Shown: positions 9,150 to 20,519 of the stretch, in pieces
Layout: the number at the start of each line of letters is the position of its first letter
How positions within the stretch are numbered: the first letter of the stretch is position 1
Source: Drechmeria coniospora
Taxonomy: Eukaryota; Ascomycota; Sordariomycetes; Hypocreales; Ophiocordycipitaceae
DNA: 64,000 nucleotides
Direction of reading: 5' to 3'
Assembly: GCF_001625195.1 (NCBI RefSeq)
Contig: NC_054389.1
Coordinates: 124,001 to 188,000 of the forward strand
Notes under the pieces: generated by a model
Seen by the model: only the letters and a program-made list of their open reading frames with translations
The model's database searches: none
What the model was told of the DNA's origin: nothing
Position numbers and translations under genes: made by a program

Positions 9150-11696
9150 TCAGTTGCAGAAATGCGTCGAGATGCCGTCGCTCTCGGTCCCCGTGCTACC
9201 GTCGATCCGTCTCCGCCGACTGCTCAGGAACAGGTCCACCATTCGCTTGCTCCCCATCACCTGCGCTTTCCACTCTGCGTCCTCTTCCTGCTTGCAAGTT
9301 CGGGGCGTTGCGAAGTTTGCCCCTCGCAGAGACGCCTTTCTAAACTGCCTCTTCAGCGCCGTCGTGAGCCCGGGGCTCGACGTGACCGACTCGTTTCCTC
9401 GGCAGGCCACGACCCGCAGGTTGAGTTGCTGCTCGTCCCGACTGGGCCTGCCCTTGACGGGGTGAATAGCCGACGCATCCTTGGCCGCTCTCATGCCTGG
9501 AAGCGAAGGCGCCGTGCGGAGACCGTTTCGCGATGGGATGCGAGGTGCGACTTCCCGAGTCGACTTGTCGTCAACCAGTTGGCCGTCTGCTCCGAGCGCC
9601 GCCGGGACCGGACTCTCCCTAGGCCCGGTCCCTCGCATACTTTCGTCCTTGGTATCTGGCGACTCGATCTCGGCCTCCTCGCGGACATGGCCGAACGGCA
9701 GGGCGTAGAAGGCGTCGGAATGGTCACTGCCGCCACTTGTCGGAGTCTCCCAGTCGGATGCTTCGGTTCCGAGCCACGCCCTCCACCGAGCGGAACCATC
9801 TGCCGAACGGTCGCGGTTATGCATTGGCTCATGTAGCTGGGTGAAAATGGCACCGTCGCCACCGCCAGCGTCCGGAGAGTTTTCGCCCGACTTCTGCTCG
9901 TCGGAATACATACTGTCCGCGTACGCGGCGACGTCCCGCCCCGACCCGGCCGTGCTCGGCCGACGTGTGGGCAGGCTGAGGGCCGAGAGCGTGCTGAGGT
10001 AGCGGGTGTCAAGGGCGTGCGTGTAGTCGGACCCCTGTTCCATCGTCTCCTTGAGAGCGCGTCGGAAAGGACTCGCGGTGCGGAACAGGTGGCACGTTGG
10101 ACTCGCGAGGAAAGCCGCGTTGTGCGCGAGACCCCTCGGCTCCAGCTCGGGCCTTCTCGCCGGCGACAAGCCCACACTATCGCCTGCCATGGGGTTCGGG
10201 TAGGCCTTGTACCGTGGGCGCGCCTGTCTCGGCGTGTCCTGGAAGACGTCGTCATCCGGCACGCACCGGATCGTCGGCCAGTCTCCGGGCTCGATGGACG
10301 TCCGGCATGGCGGCGCGAGCCTGAACGATTCCGACGTGCCGCACTGCGATTGCTGCCACCTTTCGTCCAGCTTCCTGAACAGGGCCGAGTAAACGCGCTG
10401 GTTTTCCGCGGCCGGTGTGCTCCAGGCGGCCGATTGGGCGTGCGTCACGTTCTCGTCGATGACGGAGAGGCGCTGCCGCTCCGAGTCTTGACACTCGCTC
10501 ACCATTGTGTTGGTCGAGTTTGTCCAGCTCGTGACGCGAGACCTTTCGTCGCCGTCGACGCAGATGCTCTCGAGGCTACCCTTCCGGGAACGCAGCTGCT
10601 GGTGCGATGGCACCGCGTGGATCGACGGCACGTGGGACGGAACGCGAGACATGGAAGCCTCTTCCGGCTCCGGAGCCTCCACCTGGCAGCTTTCGGCGTC
10701 CGAGTCGAAAGGTGGAACGCTCACGCCGGCCACGTCGTCGGCGCTCCGAGGTCGGCCGAAGAGGCCCTTGAACCTGCTCCTCAAGGACCGTGACACCTTG
10801 CGAGCGGTGACGCGTATCCCCGACTGCTTCGGGCCGGCCATGGCATTGCCGGCGACGGCAGATGAAATCCCGCTGCTGTCGTTGCTGCTGTTCCGCAGGG
10901 ACTTGGCCATTCCACCCGAGCTGTTGCACCGCCGGTTTCTGGACCGAAAGAACAGTGACGGGTGGGATCTGAGCCTGCTGCGGGATGCGCTGTGGTGGAG
11001 GCTGACGGGGACGGCCTGCTGCTGTTCCTCGGCCTTGCTGCTGCTCGTTCGAGAGTGACCGCGAAGCAAGGTCATCGACTTTGGCGCTCGCAGCATGTAG
11101 CCTTCGTTCTCCATATCCTCGGAGCCGCGGGCGGTCAGCCACCTTTCGAGACGGTCTGCCGGATCGTCGTCCAGGCCAAACTGCGAGTGCAGAGAGAGAG
11201 GGTTCGCCGGCTCACATGCGGGTCGAGAGATGCACGGAGTGGTAACTGGAATCGAGGTCATCATGGATCTTGATTTGCGTAGTCGTCCTGCCGATGGCGC
11301 CAACTCCAGGCCATCGAAGAAGGCGGCCCTCTTCATGTTGTGGTCGTCGGACGAAGCCTGCGGATGCCCGTGGACGCAACCAGCTGGGCCTATCCGGTTT
11401 GCCCGAGCGGCCAGAAGTCGTCGGGGGCGTGCGTTGGGTCCGACGAAGCGGACGCTCTGCTCCTTGTGAAGTGCACAAGACCCGTCGACGCTTGGGCTCG
11501 GTGGAATGGAGCTCGTGACGCTGTTGCTCCTGCCCAGGGCCGTCGACGGCATGTCGCAACTCCTGCCTTGGGCCCGATGGTACGACCTCTTCGCGGCGAT
11601 GTAGGCCTCTCGCTCGACGTGGGAAGATACGATGGAGCTCGTGGACTTGCTTCGGCTGAGGGCAAGTCTCCTTGAAGGGGAATGTCGGTGGAGCAT
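9150..11696 (-). CDS. large Ser/Arg-rich protein of unknown function
   Basis: A single 848-codon frame starting with ATG at 11696. I recognise no catalytic domain. The N-terminus is basic and Ser-rich, followed by AYIAAKRSY at residues 31-39, a short Ala/aromatic helix of a kind I have seen in fungal hypothetical proteins. The middle is low-complexity and mostly disordered, with many S/T-P and R-x-x-S sites that suit kinase substrates. The C-terminal 70 residues are more ordered (KRQFRKASLRGANF, then a segment ending in SSRRRR), which may be a short conserved domain or a nuclear targeting signal. Intact length and strand-consistent codon use argue that it is real. It is convergent with the esterase and upstream of nothing obviously related. 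Confidence 0.65.
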   Translation of the reverse strand: MLHRHSPSRRLALSRSKSTSSIVSSHVEREAYIAAKRSYHRAQGRSCDMPSTALGRSNSVTSSIPPSPSVDGSCALHKEQSVRFVGPNARPRRLLAARANRIGPAGCVHGHPQASSDDHNMKRAAFFDGLELAPSAGRLRKSRSMMTSIPVTTPCISRPACEPANPLSLHSQFGLDDDPADRLERWLTARGSEDMENEGYMLRAPKSMTLLRGHSRTSSSKAEEQQQAVPVSLHHSASRSRLRSHPSLFFRSRNRRCNSSGGMAKSLRNSSNDSSGISSAVAGNAMAGPKQSGIRVTARKVSRSLRSRFKGLFGRPRSADDVAGVSVPPFDSDAESCQVEAPEPEEASMSRVPSHVPSIHAVPSHQQLRSRKGSLESICVDGDERSRVTSWTNSTNTMVSECQDSERQRLSVIDENVTHAQSAAWSTPAAENQRVYSALFRKLDERWQQSQCGTSESFRLAPPCRTSIEPGDWPTIRCVPDDDVFQDTPRQARPRYKAYPNPMAGDSVGLSPARRPELEPRGLAHNAAFLASPTCHLFRTASPFRRALKETMEQGSDYTHALDTRYLSTLSALSLPTRRPSTAGSGRDVAAYADSMYSDEQKSGENSPDAGGGDGAIFTQLHEPMHNRDRSADGSARWRAWLGTEASDWETPTSGGSDHSDAFYALPFGHVREEAEIESPDTKDESMRGTGPRESPVPAALGADGQLVDDKSTREVAPRIPSRNGLRTAPSLPGMRAAKDASAIHPVKGRPSRDEQQLNLRVVACRGNESVTSSPGLTTALKRQFRKASLRGANFATPRTCKQEEDAEWKAQVMGSKRMVDLFLSSRRRRIDGSTGTESDGISTHFCN

Positions 11697-12128
11697 CCCA
11701 ACGGTGGCGATGTGAGGGATGTCGACTTTTATCGGAAACGTAATCGTGCTCGCTAGTTGGTGAAGTGCAAAACGTAGATAGTGTTGTGATGTTGTCGGCT
11801 GGCCATCAGAGGGAAGAGACGAGGTTTTCGAGGCAGAGCAAGTCCAGTGTCTGCCTGCTCCTGCTTCGCGACGGCAGCACCAACCGAATCGTCCGATCCT
11901 GCCACATGGGCAACGGACCTGCGACGGAGGTCACGCAGAAAGCGGAAATGGGACAAGAGGGAAAGAAAGCATCGCTCGAAACCCTAGGAGAGAGGCAAGG
12001 GAGTGATGGGTTATAACGAATGCAATGCATTAATCGTACGCAAGGAAATATTGAGCTATCAATCACACACATGTGTCCGTCTGTCTAAACCAACAAAAAA
12101 AATACTACTCATACTTCTCCCCACTCAG
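11697..12128. other. intergenic between two - strand genes
   Basis: 432 bp holding the 3' flank of the subtilase and the promoter of the Ser-rich gene. No distinct element was seen. Confidence 0.5.
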
Positions 12129-13820
12129 TCAGTCACGCAGCTCCGACACGAACTGCTGCACCTCCTCCTCGACGAGATCGTGAATCTTCTTGGCAAATAT
12201 CTCGGCTCTGTCGCCAAACGACTTGGCACCCTTGACAATCTTGCCCCTGACGGTGACGAGGTCCTCGACGGCGGCTTCCTCCAACTTCTTCAGCGTCGTG
12301 GCCTTCTTGGGCGCGGCCGTCGCCTTGTAGCCGCCGGCGTCGACAATCTTGGAAAAGTCGCTGCAGCCGCCGCCGTTCCAGGCCAGCTTGTTGGGCGTCT
12401 CGTCGGGCAGGTCGCTGAGGATGCCCTCGGTAGAGATGGAGATGAGCGTGTCCTTGAGCTTCTTGGGCGTGATGTCGGCCAGGGCAAACTCGGAATCCTT
12501 GGCGGGCTGCAGGGACAGGTAGTAGGCGAGGAGGCCGCAGATGTGGGGCGAGGCCATCGAGGTGCCGGAGATGGTGTTGGTCGCGTACTTGGAGCCGATC
12601 CAGGTGGAGAGGATGCTCAGGCCGGGGGCGAAGATGTCGGTGCACTTGCCGTAGTTGGAAAAGTAGGCACGGCTGTCGTCGAGGGCGCTCGCGCCGACGG
12701 TGAGAGGGGCGTCGGCGGCGGCGGGGGAGTAGTTGCAGGCGTCGGCGTTGTCGTTGCCGGCGGCGACGGCGAAGTGGACGCCCGTCTTGACGGCCGCGTT
12801 GACGGCCGCGTCGAGAGCCTGCGTCTTGCCGCCGCCGAGGGACATGTTGGCGACGGAGCCCTTGAAGCCCTTGCGCTTGCCGGCCTTGGCCGCCTTGACC
12901 TGCTCCAGGTGGCTGATGGCGGCGTACTCGACGCCGCGGACCACGTCCGACATGCTGCCGGAGCCGTTGGAGCGCAGAACCTTGACGGCGCGGATGTTGG
13001 CCTTCTTGGCCACGCCGTACTTTTTGCCGGCGATGGTGCCGGAGCAGTGGGTGCCGTGGCCGTTGCCGTCCTCGTCCTCGTCGCCGTCGGGGATCGTCTT
13101 GCCCCACTTGGCACGGCCCTCGAAATCGACGTGTTGGATGTTGCAGCCGGTGTCGATGACGTAGGCGTCGACTCCCTCACCGCCACTGGCGGCGTACAGG
13201 TACTTGTTGAAGGTGCCAAAGTTGAGCGTCTTGCGGTGCGAGAGGCGGGCGAGGCCCCAAGGCGCCTGCTTCTCCGTCTCGCCGTTGCAGGCATCCTCCG
13301 TCACGGCGCCCTCCGTCGAGTCCACGGGAAGCATGGTGTGGACGACCGAGTCCCGCTCGATGTACTCGACCTGGGGTCACGTCAGCACGGGCTCGGGGGG
13401 TTGGAGAAGGGTTAGAGGGGGGTTGGAGGGAGGGGGGGGGCAATCCGTCGAGCGACTCACATCCGGGTGGTTGCGGAGCTTCTCGATGATGCTCTCGTGG
13501 AAGTGGCCCGAGTAGCCGCGGAATGAGTCGCCAATCTTGTACGTGTGCTTGATGCCGCTGTAGAGGGCGTCCGAGATGGAGCCACGCTTGCGGAGCTCGA
13601 GACGTTCGTCCTCATCCTCGCCGTGGATCGACTTGACCCACGAGTGATGATCCGAGGCGGCCGAGTCATCTACGTGGTCCTTGAACGTGATTATGTAGGC
13701 ATCGGGGATGACCTCGGCGTGGATGGAGCCGAGGACGGGCGCCGACTTGTCGTTGACGGTGCCGACCTTGAACGAGGCCTGAGCGACGGCGGCGACGGAG
13801 AGGGCGGCGACGGTTCGCAT
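12129..13820 (-). CDS. prb1: subtilisin-like serine protease, cerevisin/PepC (vacuolar protease B) type
   Basis: Two exons: 13461-13820 (120 codons) and 12129-13370, joined in phase 0 across a 90-nt intron (13371-13460; GTGAGT donor, GCTGAC branch site, CCCCAG acceptor), giving 533 aa. A signal peptide covers residues 1-15. An I9 inhibitor propeptide runs from about 44 to 131 (YIITFKDHV near its start, a VEYIERD motif at its end). The S8 domain carries D193 (VIDTG), H225 (GHGTH), oxyanion N326 (AAGND) and S391 (GTSMASPH). The acidic loop before His225 is typical of the cerevisin group. These vacuolar proteases mature others and work in autophagy and sporulation. I chose the ATG at 13820, which gives a clean signal peptide; an upstream in-frame extension to 13856 is less likely. 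Confidence 0.93.
13371..13460 (-). other. prb1 intron with C-rich transcript / G-rich template
   Basis: On the + strand, which is the template, 13395-13440 holds repeated runs of three to nine G (GGGTTAGAGGGGGGTTGGAG and similar), enough for a G-quadruplex in the template strand. Splice signals remain intact at both ends. Confidence 0.7.
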
Positions 13821-15480
13821 CGTGAGCAGATCTCGGCGGCTGTGCGGGAGAGGCAAAGGAGAGAGGGGAAGAAGAAAACGAAGCGACGACGACGTCCGAC
13901 ACGATGGAAGAGACGCGGGAGATGGATGCTGAAGGGAGGGGTGGTGGGAGGATGGGAGGATGGGAGGATGGGAGGAGGAGAGGAGGAGAGGAGGAGAGGA
14001 GGAAGAGGGATGACGAAGCGTTGGGGGAGGGCAATATTAGGGACGTGCCTTGGGTTGCCGTGCAGGGGCCGAGTGCGGTGCTGCCTGTTCAGTGCTTCGG
14101 TGACCAGCAAACGACGCATCCAGCGAGGCCAGGTCCAGTAGTCGCGGCGAAACCATTCCCGAAAGGGGCTAGCGCGGGCGACTGGACCACTCTTGGCTCG
14201 CCGAACGTGCTCATGTACTCCGTATGAGTAACTCGTACCTCGACTAAATCCTCCGTTCTCGCACCGGTACGGGCCAGGGTGCGGATAGGTATGTGCCAAT
14301 CCATCGACTCTGGTACCTAGCCGTCACCGATGCAAGTCGAGGCGGACAAGGGCGACAAGGGCCTCTTCGCACGAGAGATTTGATGGCATTGCAGACGGCT
14401 GGGACTCGACGGAAGGACGTCGCTTCGGATGCCCGTCAATCCTCGCGTTTGAAGCCACTACCGCGGCGACGACGCCACGACACACACTGTGCATGTGCCT
14501 GCGCTACCGCGCCGCGCATGTACCGTCCGGCCTGTTTACTGGTAGACTGTACTTGCACGCACTGGCAGAGGGTACCTATAGGAGAATGGGTGCCCTGCTG
14601 AGTGCCGACTGACAGCTGTCGACTGCCCGTCCACCACTACCGTCCCACGAACTGCCTAGTACTCTCCGACCAAGTACGGACCACTCCGTGCTTGTGCTCT
14701 CGTTATTGATGCCAGTAGATTGAATGTGCACTCTAGCCGTTGGTCACCGGAATGAGGCTGCCATGGGAGGCTTGCTGCGGCTGGCACACTGGTCAGCTGG
14801 TCCAGGGGACTGTGACAGATCGGTGGGCTCAGCTCCGAGCCGTGGGAAGGGAGGGGCAGCTCGGCTTGTCACAGTGACCCGAACCTCCAGTCCCACAGTT
14901 GCGATCGAATTGCACCGCCAGCTCCGTGGGTCGGTATTAGGTACTAGGTACTAGGTATTCCGTACTCCGTACTCCGTACTATAAGTACATATTCATAGGT
15001 ACATGGCCATTCACCAACTTGGTACCCCGCACGGATTACTTGTACTTGTACCTAGCACCACTCCAAGGACGCCGCACCATGCGGGGTACCTGTACATCCC
15101 GTAAGCAGTACTGGGTACAGCGCTTGCTCGTACTGTACTCCGTGGTGCTAAAACGATCGTCTTCACGCGCTTAGCTGCGGGGAAGTGGTCCGCCTCCCTG
15201 TCGAGAGCATCGCATGATCACCCGTCACAAGCATGTGCACGTGCCGGAGAGGAAAGTCAAGCAATCAATAGTTTCTTGGTAGCAGGAAACGATGTCGTTT
15301 CTGTGGCGGCGTGCGCTAGAGTCGGCACCACATCAGAGCTCTAGAAGCTCGTACAGTAACACGTTGGCGAACAAGGCAAGTTCCCTGCAGCAGTCCTGAA
15401 CTCACCGGTACACCGACGAGTGCCGCTGTACTTTGCAGGGTTGACATGTACACCTACTTACTTAAGTATGCTCTGGCTGC
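13821..15480. other. prb1 promoter and intergenic DNA with purine tract and TACTCCGTA microsatellite
   Basis: 13931-14010 is an almost pure purine tract on the + strand, built of GGGAGGAT and then GGAGGAGA repeats, 110-190 bp before the prb1 start. 14937-14995 is a run of degenerate TACTAGG/TACTCCG units. Short ORFs up to 198 aa overlap these tracts and are low-complexity. No gene is supported. Confidence 0.5.
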
Positions 15481-15489
15481 TTAGGCTCC

Positions 15490-16012
15490 GAACTGAACCA
15501 GTCAATCTCTTCGTCATTACATAGCTCCAAAGTGAGCTTTACAGCATCCTGTCAGCACTTCTCCATCTGCAACGGAAATAAGAATCAAGCAAAGAAACAT
15601 AATGGCCAATGCTTACAAACCTTCTTGTCGCTATCGTCAAGAGCTTTAAGAAGTTTGGCCACAAAAGGCTCCATAGGGGAAGGCCTATAACAAGCACAAA
15701 TACAACGTTAGCTAAGCTCATCAAGCACAGGCTATACACTTACAAAGGGTAACATTCATAGCCACTAGCACAACAGGCAACACAACGTCGGCTGCGCCTA
15801 GCGCTCTCGCAACAGCGTTCGAAAGCTCCCTTACCCGAGATTGCAGGGAGGATCAAGGGGAGCGCCCAACACAACCTCAGACTGCTTACTAGGAGCAGTT
15901 ACAGCCTCTATCTTCTGCTTCTTCAGGAGTAGAGGAGGCAGAGTGGGCGGGGCAGGCACAAGATAAGGCATAGGATAAGCACAGCCAAAAGGAATTTCGT
16001 CAGGTTCGGATT
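15490..16012 (-). pseudogene. possible remnant of a spliced gene, family unknown
   Basis: Two well-formed introns can be read: 15685-15743 (GTAAGT donor, AGCTAAC branch site, TTATAG acceptor) and 15567-15620 (GTTTGT donor, TTGCAG acceptor). The exon between them encodes a charged segment (FVAKLLKALDDSDKK); the segment before them is Pro-rich. A TGA comes five codons after the second junction, but the same frame then stays open for about 30 codons ending in acidic residues. It may be a gene ending at that TGA, or a decayed gene or transposon gag. No family was recognised. Confidence 0.3.
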
Positions 16013-16230
16013 AATAGTCGTAAATTGCAAACTATAATAAGTTGGAGCATACAATAAGGCAACAGACAGCTGGAAAGAGCGGTATATACGCTAGCTATAA
16101 GCGCCTAAGTATTGCTAGCTAGGGCCTTAATCGAAGGCGTCTCTCTCTCTCGGCGTCTAATAAAGAAGGCAGTATAATAATAAAGATCAAAAGGAACAAA
16201 GGCTCAAAAGAGCAAAGTAATAGCCTTCCC

Positions 16231-16427
16231 TGTTATGATATTAGGCTTTGCCTAATACAGCTATGTCCTAGGATAGAGTCACGTGCTATTGCACGTAACT
16301 CGCACTCTATAACTAAGCAGGCATTGGAGTATAAGTACTCCAATGCCTTGTAGAGGTAGAGTTCTGTAGATTTCTTAACAACTATTTCCGACCACTAGAT
16401 ACTGGTAGTACTAGTGACTCCATAACA
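16231..16427 (-). mobile_element. solo LTR, 197 bp, family V, TSD TTCCC
   Basis: Bounded by TGTTATG and CATAACA and flanked on both sides by TTCCC (16226-16230 and 16428-16432), a perfect 5-bp target duplication. It is the inverted counterpart of 32657-32853, of equal length and near-identical sequence, and has no internal domain. Confidence 0.9.
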
Positions 16428-17047
16428 TTCCCTCTTATATTCTAAGATCCTGGAACAACAATAGGCTGCTTAACGCATTTACTCAAGGCAGCAGGATCTA
16501 TTGAATTCACTATTTAATTGAATCGGAACGAATTCACGCGACAAATCGGTCGATTTAGTTACGTTAATACATCGGATAAAACATTGCGCATACAATATGA
16601 GTAGGCTAACTTATTCAAGCGTTTATACAATAGGTATTGAACGCACCATTAAATGAACGGGTCAAAACACTACAAATTCACTGAGTTAGTATTATTACTG
16701 ACTTCATCTATAGTTATAATAGGGGGTGTATTGCACTAATTACACGATTAGATGCATAAGAGCTCGGAATAGGTTTAGTCCGAGCAGACCAACTAGGGCC
16801 CCAAGCCTTTTGCTAAAGGCTACTGTATCTAAGCAGGAAGAATACTGTGTCCAAGCAGGCCTACAGTAAGGAAAACGCTTATTAGAAAAAGGCTACTATG
16901 GCCGGAATCTCTTTTGTAGAAATCAAGGCTATTATATTTGTTGAGACGTATGCTCCTATTCAATGAAGAAACATATAGTGTGAAATAAGTTTAAGTTCAT
17001 ATTAATTAAACTTTATAGGAATATACTAAAAGTAGTCTGGCGGATCT
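16428..17047. other. AT-rich decayed DNA; start of family X repeat
   Basis: No gene. From about 16960 it aligns with 58600 and 60580 (family X), and it is interrupted at 17047 by the next solo LTR. Confidence 0.5.
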
Positions 17048-17840
17048 TGTTAAAATACTAGTATTTATACTAGTAAGACTACCCAAATAGGATACTATCT
17101 TATTGTTACTGGTAGTACTACTACTAATAAGATACTATACTATACTGCAAGTATTAATAAGCATATAGAGTTAATTAATAGTATACAATATACTACTTCT
17201 CCGAACTACGACTCGGAGCAACTACTACTTCCAACCAACTCACTACTACAATACGACTCGTACACGTAGTAGCCAGTCGACTACTGGAGCCAATTGATCG
17301 GAACGACAATTGCCGCTCTTCTAATCGCTACTAGCTATTACTAGCCCATAATACGATGCTTTCCTAATCGCTACTAAGTATTACTAGCTCATAGTACTAC
17401 AATAGGCTATCCCAATGCAATAGAATCAGCCAACTATCGTATAACTAAAACAGCCATTTAACTGTATAATGGCCTTAGCCAAACTATCGTACAACTAAAA
17501 CAGCCATTCAACTATATATTAGATTCAGCCACCCAGCCATAGTACGATAGTATTTCCGATTAGTACGATGGACTTCCGATCAAGCCGTTGAGCAATGGAA
17601 ACAGCAATCTGTCAAGATCTACAAGGTCCTACTCTGTAGACATAAATAGCCGCTCTTTTCCTGCACTTTAGCTAGAAGAAATAATCGCATTCATTTGTAT
17701 AAATTGGTACTACTAATTGTGTACTCTTGCCTAGTTACTAACTAGTATCCCTTTTTACTATTACTAATAATGTGATTGATTCTATGGTTTGTGCAATATA
17801 CTTCTACTATCCCCTCCTCTTATGCATATAAATTTCAAGA
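17048..17840 (+). mobile_element. solo LTR, 793 bp, family Y
   Basis: Starts TGTTAAAATACTAG and ends TTTCAAGA, as in the copies at 33-35 kb. It is flanked by GATCT (17043-17047) and GATAT (17841-17845), a 5-bp duplication with one mismatch. The family X copies at 58.6 and 60.6 kb show the unoccupied site (GGATATAATG and a related form), which supports insertion here. It contains a CATAAATAG box and a short downstream tract typical of LTR promoters. Confidence 0.8.
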
Positions 17841-18062
17841 GATATAATACCCGCTACTGTGGACTACAATACGTCTACAGTCAGTTGATAAACCTGTTTA
17901 TGGGTCTGTTTGGAAGATGGACAGTCTCTATATGTAAACTAGAATAATAAGATGTACCCTACCTGACCTAACTAAGATTAGAAGGCAGTGAAAATCAAAG
18001 AATATGAATTATTATTCAATACATACATTCGTATCTCTAATCCGGTCAATAGTTGAAGAAGT
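17841..18062. repeat. family X dispersed repeat, right part
   Basis: Continues 16960-17047 after the inserted LTR. It aligns with 58650-58893 and 60640-60870 (shared GCTACAGTGGACTA-like and CTACCTGACC-like blocks). In the 58.6-kb copy the end of this repeat is the 3' end of a small ORF. Confidence 0.6.
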
Positions 18063-18137
18063 ATTTATTTTTTCATCTTATACTTCTAACAGAACCAGTC
18101 TTTGGAGTAGGAGTAGTATTTCAATATTTCTTAAGAC

Positions 18138-18308
18138 AGGTAGTTCATATTCGGATCCACAAACACCATACAGAAAACATAACTTTGAGTTTTAGTTCAA
18201 AAACTCTAATTACACAATATGCAGTCCAGTACCGTTTTAATTGCGATGCGTACTTATACGAGAACTTTAAAATTAACTTTAACCTTCAAAGAGCCCTATT
18301 AGATCAAA
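18138..18308 (+). repeat. 171-bp direct repeat, copy 1
   Basis: Near-identical to 18893-19063 (AGGTAGTTCA at the start, ATTAGATCAAA at the end), with few substitutions. Both copies are open for much of one frame, but neither shows a known domain. Confidence 0.75.
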
Positions 18309-18527
18309 GATAGTTACTTAATTGTAAGGTTTTTGGAATTTAATAAATAAAACCCCGAACGTTACGGCCACCTAAATAGCCATGTAGTACTTCTAGTTGT
18401 ACACTTTATTTCTAAACTGTTGAGTAATAGAATAGAGCTTTAAAACGTAATTGAAGTAAGCTATCAGTAATAGAAAGTTGTAGGTACATTTAGGGTTGAT
18501 AACAAAAAGTTTAAAAAACAGGCCAGA

Positions 18528-18600
18528 TGTTAGTTCGTTTATAAGGGAAACTAGTAACAAGAGATCTCATTCAATAATTCAACTTGGTACGAAGGGAGGA
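18528..18600 (-). mobile_element. truncated Copia LTR end (family Z)
   Basis: Matches, in reverse orientation, the last ~70 bp of the LTRs at 44868 and 46483 (TAACAAGAGATCTC core, GGTACGAA). It is truncated and has no target duplication. Confidence 0.6.
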
Positions 18601-18892
18601 AAGGCAGGTTGCGCGACCTACAAGAGGCGCAAAGCTTCTTGTAGGTCTGCTCGGACTAATCCCAATCCGAGCGCTTTTGCATGTAATCGTATGACTGGTG
18701 TGACATCATATCTTGCTGTAGCAATCAAAATCTAGGTTATCTGAATCTAGGCATCTGACACGTCAGAACGAACGGATACCTTGGAAATTAACTCTTTTAG
18801 TCGCGGTACTGCCAACTGGATCTCTGGTGGGAACCGAGTAATCGTGCCACGCCCCATTTTTCTAGCCCTCGGATTCCTCGCACCACCACCTT

Positions 18893-19063
18893 AGGTAGTT
18901 CACGTTCGGATCCACAAACAGCATACACAAAACATAACTTTGAGTTTTAGTTCAAAAACTCTAATTACACTATATACAGTCCAGTACCGTTTTAATCGCG
19001 ATGCGTACTTATACGAGAACTTTAAAATTAACTTTAACCTTCAAAGAGCCCTATTAGATCAAA
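18893..19063 (+). repeat. 171-bp direct repeat, copy 2
   Basis: Partner of 18138-18308. It is preceded at 18845-18890 by a short sequence that recurs inverted at about 43968-44012 (CCTCGGATTCCTCGCACCAC). Confidence 0.75.
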
Positions 19064-19275
19064 TAAAGACTAGTATTTCTAATAAAACGCTACTCTCTAG
19101 ACTTGGTAACGCTTGCTCGATATTGCTAGCCAGACCAATGGATTAAGTAGGGGCAAGGAGGCGGCGCATACTAATAGGTTCGGTCGATCGGAAGATCCTA
19201 CTAGAAGGGGGGACAAATTGTAACTATTATTCGCTAAAAAATGACAAACTTAAATTCTCGAGCGTATTTATATAG

Positions 19276-19475
19276 TCTTGCAATTTTGTACGCAAGAAGT
19301 AAGGGTAGTAGAAGTATATCGTACGGACTAAAGAATCAATCACACTGTTAATAACAGCAAAATGGGTACCAGTTAGTAACTTGGCAAGAGTGCAAATTTG
19401 GGAGTACCAAATCATACAAACGAATGTAATTGTTTTATTAAGTAAAGACAGGAGGAAAGCACAGCTATTTATACA
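19276..19475 (-). mobile_element. partial family Y LTR
   Basis: Reverse complement of the last ~200 bp of family Y LTRs: it begins TCTTGCAATT and contains the inverted CCAGTTAGTAACTTGG block and TATTTATA. The other end is missing. Confidence 0.6.
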
Positions 19476-20346
19476 TAATAGTTCCTTATTATAAATAGGT
19501 GCCAGACTTCTTGCCAGAGGCCATTGTGTCCTGGTGGGAAGGATACCGTGTTCGTATTTAGGCGGATCATATTAGTCTTTTGCCTAATTTAAGGTTTTAT
19601 AATTGATCGACTGTATTGCACGATAAGTCAGATTGATATATCAACTTTTGTGGCTGTTCGATAATACCATACTGTAGATCGGATGTTCGATAGTACAATA
19701 GATTGATTGATCGATCGTACTGTATATAGATTGCCATAGATCGGCTGATTTATAGTTTGAGTTCCCAGCAGTAGTACTGTTGGCTGATAACGGCTAGTAG
19801 CAGTTGAGTGAGCGACAATCGGTATTCCGACCAATTGACTCAAGCAGTTGACTGGATACTACTCATACTAGTCATGTAGTAGTAGATTGGCTAGCAGTAG
19901 TACTGTGCCAATTGCTCTAAGTACTAGCATATATACTGGTATTTTAACATATAGTGGCTAGTTGATTATTGGCAATTACCAATACCTTGCGCGGAGATAC
20001 CATGACTTGTCATTTCGGCGGGTTATTGTAGACATCGTAATGAAAAACGGAATGAGGATAGCAAGGACAAAACAAGGATGCTAATGAAGATACATAGTTG
20101 GGCTTGTCCAATTCATCTCACATACATGTTTGGTACGTATACTCTATATATACTATATAATATATATGTAGTTAGAAAGTACTACCAAATTATACCATCT
20201 AGTATGCAATAGACAGGTACGCGCCACAACTTTTGCAAAACAAATACTAGCATCTATCATATTGTGGCTGAAGTTAAGTTGCTTTCGTGGCTGACAATGT
20301 GTTTTGCTATCGTACGTATTACTGATTACTCATTCAGTCTATCCAA
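19476..20346. other. AT-rich upstream region of adhesin 1; no gene
   Basis: Decayed AT-rich sequence with no supported ORF. It is the 5' flank of the giant adhesin. Confidence 0.5.
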
Positions 20347-20362
20347 TATATATATATATATA
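20347..20362 (+). promoter_or_regulatory. (TA)n run, candidate TATA region of adhesin 1
   Basis: An uninterrupted alternating TA tract about 160 bp before the ATG at 20520, followed by AAGTGCG. It could serve as the TATA element; no experimental support. Confidence 0.35.
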
Positions 20363-20519
20363 AGTGCGTAGACATCACAGGAGCAATATTGCTTTAAATC
20401 ATTAACATACGATTAGCAGTTAAATAGCTCAGGTACTACTCGGTCGTTGCGTTACAACCTCCACAGCCATATATAATTGCTACTTACGAGTCCAACGACT
20501 CTGCTTATAATCCGGTATT

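Noticed and set aside
12003..13415. 470-codon + strand ORF
   Set aside because: Antisense to the conserved subtilase exon; Gly/Val/Asp-rich composition is the mirror of its codon bias.
18004..19146. Short + strand ORFs in the 171-bp direct repeats
   Set aside because: Both copies lack a domain, and no good start context or splice sites were seen; treated as repeats.
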